A DNA stretch of 57,470 nt from NCBI RefSeq assembly GCF_000682675.1, contig NZ_AWFA01000015.1:1-57470 (forward strand). Reading direction: 5' to 3'. This stretch comes from Hyphomonas pacifica (GTDB lineage: Bacteria; Pseudomonadota; Alphaproteobacteria; Caulobacterales; Hyphomonadaceae). The translations under genes and the position numbers were made by a program. Within the stretch, counting starts at the first letter, position 1. Each line of letters starts with the position of its first letter. Shown here in pieces: positions 53,553 to 57,470 of the stretch. The notes under the pieces are model-generated. The model had not been told where the DNA came from. It worked only from the letters and a program-made list of their open reading frames with translations, and searched no databases.

Positions 53553-55855
53553 TGGCGTGGCTTTTGGCACATATCTGGGCAGCGCTGGCAGGCGTGGCCG
53601 TGTTCGGTCTGCTTCTGGGCTGGTCCATTCGCGGCATGCTGCTGGTGGGCAAGATGCGCCGCGCGACCGTCGAACGCGACATCACGATGACCGAGCTGGA
53701 GCAGGCCAAGGACGAGATTGAGCGCCTCTATGCCGCCCAGCGGGGCAAGCCGATTGGCGGTGGTGAGATCAATGTCCGCGAAGAGCTGGCCGAGCGTGAG
53801 GTGAAGATCAGCCGCCTGGCAAATGAGCTGGAACGCGCCAAGAAACAACTCGAAGAATTGAAGGACCGGCCAGAGCCGCCGAAGCCTGCCGCATCATTTG
53901 CGCCGCGCTCTCTCAGCGAGGCTGTCGCGTCTGATCCGGCCCCGGCGCTGGTCTGGCGCAACCGCCATCTGGAAAGCCGCGTGCGTCATCTCGAAAGCCT
54001 GATCGAGCAGGGCGCTGCGGGCCCGGCGGCGGCTGAGCAGGCCACTGCGCAAGCCGCGCTGATGAGCGGCGCGGATGCGGATCCGACCGAAGTGGGCCTG
54101 AACGCAGAGGCCGAAGCCGCACAGGACGACGGTAAGGAAGAATGGCAAGTCGGCTTCCTGCGTCAGCGCGTCGAGGCGCTGGAAGAGCAATTGATCAAGG
54201 CCGAAAGCGAAGCGAAACAGGCGTTTGAGGCCGCTGAAGCGGCCAAGTCCGAAGCGGCGGCCCAGCCCGTTGAGGCACCGGCCGCGGCTGCGCCCGCCCA
54301 CACGCCGCGCGAGGGCGAAATCGAGGAAGAATTGGCACGCCTGCGCTGGCGCAACCGCTTCCTGGAAGGCCGTCTCGCCTATTTCGAGGGCGACGCACAG
54401 GACGTGGCAGCTGAGACCGCTGCTGCTGTTGAGGCCGAGGAAGAGCCTGTGGAGACCATCCCGGCAGAGGCCATGCCGGAGGACAGGCCGAGCTTCACCT
54501 TTCAGGGAGATGAACCCGTCGCAGACGAAGAGCCGCCGGTCGCGATTGCCCCGGCCTTCGGCGCGCTGACAGAGGTCGAGCCTGTTCAGGAAGAGGAGGT
54601 CGCGCCCGAAGTCGAGGTGGAACAGGCCGAAGAGGATCAGCCGGAAGAGGAGGCCCTGGCAGTAGAGACGGCCGAGGCCAATGACGCGGATGATGCTGAA
54701 GCTGGCGAGGTTGAGGCTTATGTCACCGTCGCGGATGTTTATGAAGACACGGTTGGGGCTGAAGAGGCCGAAACAGAAGAGCTTGCCGGAGACGATCTCG
54801 CTGACGACGCGGACGCGGTAGAAGACACCGTCTCAGACACGCCGGAAGACGAGGCCGCCGAAGAGGCGAGCGAAGACGAGACCCCGCTTGCTTCCAGCGA
54901 AGAGGCCAGCCGTGCCATTCTAGCGGCGCTCGAACTCGATGATGAGGACGAAGCCGAAGACGAGGCGACAGAGGAATACGACTCAGAATCCGAAGACGAA
55001 CTGGACGATGATGCTGAGGTTGAAGAGACCGAGGCGGAAGAAGACCAGGACGATGAGGAGGCCTATGACGAGGACTCCGATGATGACGAGGATTATGACG
55101 ACGCCGAAGAGGATGAAGACTTCGACGAGGAAGACGAGTCCTATGAGGATGAGGACGAGTCTGACGAGGACTATGAGTCCGACGACGAAGATGACGATGA
55201 TGAGTCTTCCTATGATGAGGAAGATGACGAGGATGATTACGAGGAAGAGGACGAAGACTTCGACGAGGAAGATGAAGACTTCGACGAAGATGAAGACGAC
55301 GAGTCCGAGTATGATGATGACGACGCTGACGATGAAGACGGCGACGAGGACTATGATGAGGATGATGAGTCCGACCTCGACGCCGATGATGCGCTAGACG
55401 ACGAAGACGATGAGTCTGATGAATTGTCCGATGAGGAAGACGGGGAAGACCTCTACGCCGAAGACGACAGTGACGAGGCAGGCGACGAGCAAGACGAAGA
55501 CGTCTACGCCGAGTCCGAAGAGGAGTCCGACTCAGAAGAAGACGACTTTGAGGAAGACGATTCTGAAGACGACGAGCCTGAGGATGACGCACCGGTCGGC
55601 ATCGCGCCGAGCGCGCTCGACAAGCCGGTGGCCGGTCATGCCGATGACCTCACCGTGATTGGCGGCATCGGCCCCAAGATCCAGGAATTGCTGAACGGCA
55701 TGGGCATCTGGCACTATGAGCAGATCGCCGCCTGGACACCGGACAATGTCGCCTGGGTGGACCGCGAACTGAACTTCTCCGGCCGCATCGTGCGCGAAGG
55801 CTGGGTCGAGCAGGCCGCCATCCTGGCCGGAGACATGGCCGAGGAAGACGCCTGA
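53552..55855 (+). CDS. Membrane-anchored coiled-coil protein with giant acidic region and C-terminal helix-hairpin-helix domain
   Basis: 767 residues. A transmembrane helix (about residues 4-24) is followed by coiled coil (residues 35-105). Three imperfect repeats of W-x3-FL-type helix (W135 in WRNRHLESRV, W198 in WQVGFLRQRV, W266 in WRNRFLEGRL) come next. Residues about 280-690 are rich in Glu and Asp, almost only D, E, S and Y after about 465. The end has a helix-hairpin-helix domain (DLTVIGGIGPKIQELLNGMG, then WVDRELNFSGRIVREGWVEQA), as found at the C-terminus of some NADH-dehydrogenase/L21-like alphaproteobacterial proteins. The ATG at 53552 shares one base with the preceding stop. Function unknown. 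The topology puts the acidic tail in the cytosol if the short N-terminus is periplasmic. Confidence 0.85.
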   Translation: MAWLLAHIWAALAGVAVFGLLLGWSIRGMLLVGKMRRATVERDITMTELEQAKDEIERLYAAQRGKPIGGGEINVREELAEREVKISRLANELERAKKQLEELKDRPEPPKPAASFAPRSLSEAVASDPAPALVWRNRHLESRVRHLESLIEQGAAGPAAAEQATAQAALMSGADADPTEVGLNAEAEAAQDDGKEEWQVGFLRQRVEALEEQLIKAESEAKQAFEAAEAAKSEAAAQPVEAPAAAAPAHTPREGEIEEELARLRWRNRFLEGRLAYFEGDAQDVAAETAAAVEAEEEPVETIPAEAMPEDRPSFTFQGDEPVADEEPPVAIAPAFGALTEVEPVQEEEVAPEVEVEQAEEDQPEEEALAVETAEANDADDAEAGEVEAYVTVADVYEDTVGAEEAETEELAGDDLADDADAVEDTVSDTPEDEAAEEASEDETPLASSEEASRAILAALELDDEDEAEDEATEEYDSESEDELDDDAEVEETEAEEDQDDEEAYDEDSDDDEDYDDAEEDEDFDEEDESYEDEDESDEDYESDDEDDDDESSYDEEDDEDDYEEEDEDFDEEDEDFDEDEDDESEYDDDDADDEDGDEDYDEDDESDLDADDALDDEDDESDELSDEEDGEDLYAEDDSDEAGDEQDEDVYAESEEESDSEEDDFEEDDSEDDEPEDDAPVGIAPSALDKPVAGHADDLTVIGGIGPKIQELLNGMGIWHYEQIAAWTPDNVAWVDRELNFSGRIVREGWVEQAAILAGDMAEEDA
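53951..54385 (+). repeat. Three imperfect protein-level repeats with a Trp-led helix
   Basis: Codons for the repeats begin near 53954, 54143 and 54347. All code for W-R/Q-x2-x-L-E/R-x-R-V/L-x3-E, spaced by 63 and 68 residues with Ala/Glu-rich linkers. They look like ancient internal duplications of a coiled-coil or docking helix. Confidence 0.65.
54950..55600 (+). repeat. Purine-rich low-complexity tract coding for an Asp/Glu region
   Basis: The plus strand is dominated by GAC, GAT, GAA, GAG, TCC and TAT codons, giving short imperfect direct repeats such as GAYGARGAYTAYGA. It is likely to be length-variable between strains through slippage or unequal exchange. Confidence 0.75.
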
Positions 55856-56006
55856 TCCACGGCGCTATTTGTATGGGCGGTGGCTCTGCCGTTCAGGAAA
55901 AATTCATGCAGGAACAGGCACGTTCGGAACATATCGGACTTTGGAGCGATTGCTTTTTGAGGGGCGCGCGTTACGTTCCCGCTTTGAGGCATAAGGGAGA
56001 TTTGAG

Positions 56007-56858
56007 ATGGCAGAGCTGGTCGAATTTGATGGTGAGGCCCTCGCAGGCGCGCCCAAGGTACGCCTGTCACGGCGGGCGCTGATCACGGGCATGGCGGCAG
56101 GAACGGTCTTCCCGTTCATCTCCAGCTGTACGACCAATCCGGCGACCGGCTCCAACCAGTTGATCCTGTTCGGGGATGCGGAAGTCGCCAGCATGGCCGC
56201 AACCGCTTGGACCGACATGAAGGCTCAGACACCGACCGTCTCAAATTCGCGCCTGAAGAACCGCGTGCTCAACGTGTGGGACCGCACTGCCAATGGTGCG
56301 GTAAAAGCTGGCCATATTGACCCTAACGCCAATTGGGATGTCGCCGTGTTCGACACCGATGACGTCAACGCCTTCGTCATGCCGGGCAACCGGGTGGGGG
56401 TCTATCGCGGCATCACCGAGCTGACCGAGAATGACGACCAGCTCTCCTCCGTGCTGGGCCACGAGACCGGTCACGTTGTGGGCCGTCACGCGGCAGAGCG
56501 CCTGTCTGTCTCCACCGCCAGCCAGGTGGGCCTGATGGCCGGGCAGATTGCCATTGCGCAATCCGACCAGCTGAGCCGCTATGGCAACGAGATCGCGGCG
56601 CTCGGCGGGGCGGCCATGCAGTTCGGCGTCGTGCTGCCCTATAGCCGCCGGCATGAGCTGGAGGCCGACCGCCTCGGCGTCGATTACATGCACAATGCCG
56701 GCTATGACGTGACCCAGTCCGTGCGGCTGTGGGAGCTGATGGATGCCAATTCCAAGGGCCAGCGCCCGCCGGAATTCATGTCCACGCACCCGGACCCGGT
56801 GCGCCGCGCGCAGGAGCTGCGCACCTATATCAACGCCAAGGGCTATGCCCTGATGTAG
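56007..56858 (+). CDS. M48 family zinc metalloprotease, twin-arginine lipoprotein
   Basis: 283-residue LoiP-type periplasmic protease. The N-terminus has a twin-arginine-like motif (LSRRALITGMAAG) followed by a hydrophobic stretch and cysteine (FISSCTTNP), so it is probably exported by Tat and lipidated. The M48 active site is HETGHVVGRH, the third ligand is HELEAD, and STHPDPVRRAQEL closes the domain. Probable job is removal of misfolded outer-membrane or lipoproteins. AGGGAGA lies 7 nt before the ATG. Compared with the protease at 21589-22566 the domain is shorter and the anchoring differs. Confidence 0.92.
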   Translation: MAELVEFDGEALAGAPKVRLSRRALITGMAAGTVFPFISSCTTNPATGSNQLILFGDAEVASMAATAWTDMKAQTPTVSNSRLKNRVLNVWDRTANGAVKAGHIDPNANWDVAVFDTDDVNAFVMPGNRVGVYRGITELTENDDQLSSVLGHETGHVVGRHAAERLSVSTASQVGLMAGQIAIAQSDQLSRYGNEIAALGGAAMQFGVVLPYSRRHELEADRLGVDYMHNAGYDVTQSVRLWELMDANSKGQRPPEFMSTHPDPVRRAQELRTYINAKGYALM

Positions 56859-56884
56859 GGCAGGCGCCCCGTAGAAGATACAAG

Positions 56885-56915
56885 AGCCCGGCGCAACTAT
56901 GCGGCCGGGCTTTTT
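56885..56915 (+). terminator. Intrinsic terminator after the M48 gene
   Basis: AGCCCGGC (56885-56892) pairs with GCCGGGCT (56904-56911) around an 11-nt loop, followed by T's to 56915. It lies 27 nt after the stop. Confidence 0.87.
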
Positions 56916-57126
56916 CATGTCTGCGGCGCCCCAGCGAAGATAAAAGCGGCGCTGCCCTTGTTTGAACACAAATACCGTTTACATAGGGCATTCGACTTTT
57001 AGCCGGACGATCAGGCCTAGACTGTCAGAGTTTCACTCTGTCACTCATTTCAGAAACTCCCAGACAAAACTCGAATTCCCGCGGACCAGCATGTTGCAGG
57101 ACCGCATCTTTATACAGGAGTGTTTC

Positions 57127-57336
57127 ATGACAAGTGGCACCGTAAAATTCTACAACGACCAAAAAGGCTACGGCTTTATTGCCCCTAATGATGGCAGCAC
57201 CGACGTGTTCGTGCACGCAACTGCGCTGGAACGCGCTGGCCTGCACGCGCTGTCCGAAGGTCAGAAGGTTTCCTTCACGACCGCCAAGGACCCGCGCAAC
57301 GGCAAGACCGCCGTTGACTCGATCCAGGCTGACTAG
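57127..57336 (+). CDS. Cold-shock domain protein (CspA family)
   Basis: 69-residue OB-fold nucleic-acid chaperone with both RNA-binding motifs (KGYGFI and DVFVHATAL) and the end DSIQAD. It melts RNA structure at low temperature or in stationary phase. AGGAG lies 6 nt before the ATG at 57127. The frame is open upstream to 56962, but that part is the untranslated leader. The leader of up to about 200 nt (56920-57126) is of the size that in E. coli cspA folds in a temperature-dependent way. A terminator follows. Confidence 0.95.
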   Translation: MTSGTVKFYNDQKGYGFIAPNDGSTDVFVHATALERAGLHALSEGQKVSFTTAKDPRNGKTAVDSIQAD

Positions 57337-57362
57337 TCCTTCGGGATTACAGGTTAGGGAAG

Positions 57363-57391
57363 GGCCGCCCCCGCAAGGAGGCGGCCTTTTT
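57363..57391 (+). terminator. Intrinsic terminator after the cold-shock gene
   Basis: GGCCGCC (57363-57369) pairs with GGCGGCC (57380-57386), followed by TTTTT to 57391, 27 nt after the stop. Confidence 0.88.
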
Positions 57392-57443
57392 CCGTTTTGG
57401 GGTGATTTGCGCCTGGATGGACGGGCTTTGGCTCTTCGTCGCT

Positions 57444-57470
57444 TCATCCTTCGACTTCGCTCAGGATGAG
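57444..57470. repeat. REP-like palindrome, cut by the window edge
   Basis: TCATCCT (57444-57450) and AGGATGA (57463-57469) flank TCGACTTCGCTC. This resembles a short intergenic palindrome I recall from sphingomonad, Caulobacter and Hyphomonas genomes. It occurs once in this window as far as I noticed. Only one copy is visible, so family membership is uncertain. Confidence 0.5.

Noticed and set aside
54723..55592. 289-codon Arg/His/Leu-rich minus-strand frame
   Set aside because: It is the complement of the acidic Asp/Glu codon tract. Its extreme composition is a by-product of that bias.
1..57470. CRISPR arrays, tRNA/rRNA genes, insertion sequences, integrases, phage genes
   Set aside because: I looked for regular direct repeats, tRNA-like motifs, and transposase or integrase proteins on both strands and recognised none.

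Overview
The window looks like a chromosomal segment of a GC-rich alphaproteobacterium. The family Hyphomonadaceae (Hyphomonas/Henriciella type) is my best guess. Supporting signs are the cell-cycle phosphotransferase ChpT, small exported proteins of the UrcA and CC_3452 types, many short-spaced or overlapping genes, a very large TonB-dependent receptor, and TPR-sulfotransferase and TPR-oxygenase genes of the kind common in stalked or dimorphic marine alphaproteobacteria. This placement rests on recognised families, not on a database search. I saw no tRNA, rRNA, CRISPR array, insertion sequence, integrase or phage module.

Layout. 1-4.7 kb: the 3' part of clpB, then two tandem M23 murein peptidases on the minus strand. 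4.8-13.1 kb, plus strand: the ydbH-ynbE-ydbL envelope lipid-transport set, a small membrane protein, chpT, a single-domain response regulator, cheR, mnmA and a chloramphenicol-phosphotransferase-like kinase. 13.1-21.5 kb, minus strand: a LuxR solo, an ELM1-family gene abutting greA, carB, an NTF2-like protein, a glycine-zipper lipoprotein, a YceI lipoprotein and a glyoxalase-II-like hydrolase. 21.5-28.5 kb: mixed small genes, including an M48 protease, a YdcF-type protein, a Nudix hydrolase, DUF302, VOC, ExoD, a CC_3452-like/UrcA pair and an acyl-CoA dehydrogenase.

28.5-37.4 kb: a probable modification-dependent HNH restriction nuclease, a cytosolic zinc-phospholipase-C-fold/DUF4332 fusion, tryptophanase, HdeD, a Gfo/Idh/MocA oxidoreductase, small helical and hotdog-like proteins, a short-chain dehydrogenase and an MscS channel. 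A candidate small RNA lies at about 35.1-35.25 kb. 37.6-50.3 kb: an orphan OppA-type lipoprotein, a DUF3667 protein, and a TonB receptor followed by a TPR-sulfotransferase, an exported S9 peptidase and a TPR-2OG-Fe(II) oxygenase. The oxygenase is translationally coupled to two RNA methyltransferases. 52-57.5 kb: a BON-OmpA protein coupled to a membrane-anchored, extremely acidic protein ending in a helix-hairpin-helix domain, then a second M48 protease, a cold-shock protein and part of a REP-like palindrome at the edge.

Many genes serve the envelope: murein hydrolysis, phospholipid transport, outer-membrane uptake, periplasmic proteolysis and osmotic safety valves. The parts most worth following are the BON-OmpA/acidic-HHH pair, the PLC-DUF4332 fusion, the HNH nuclease, the TonB/sulfotransferase/peptidase/oxygenase neighbourhood, and the shared anti-Shine-Dalgarno-like leaders of the UrcA and CC_3452 genes. 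No composition statistics were computed; remarks on base composition are by eye.
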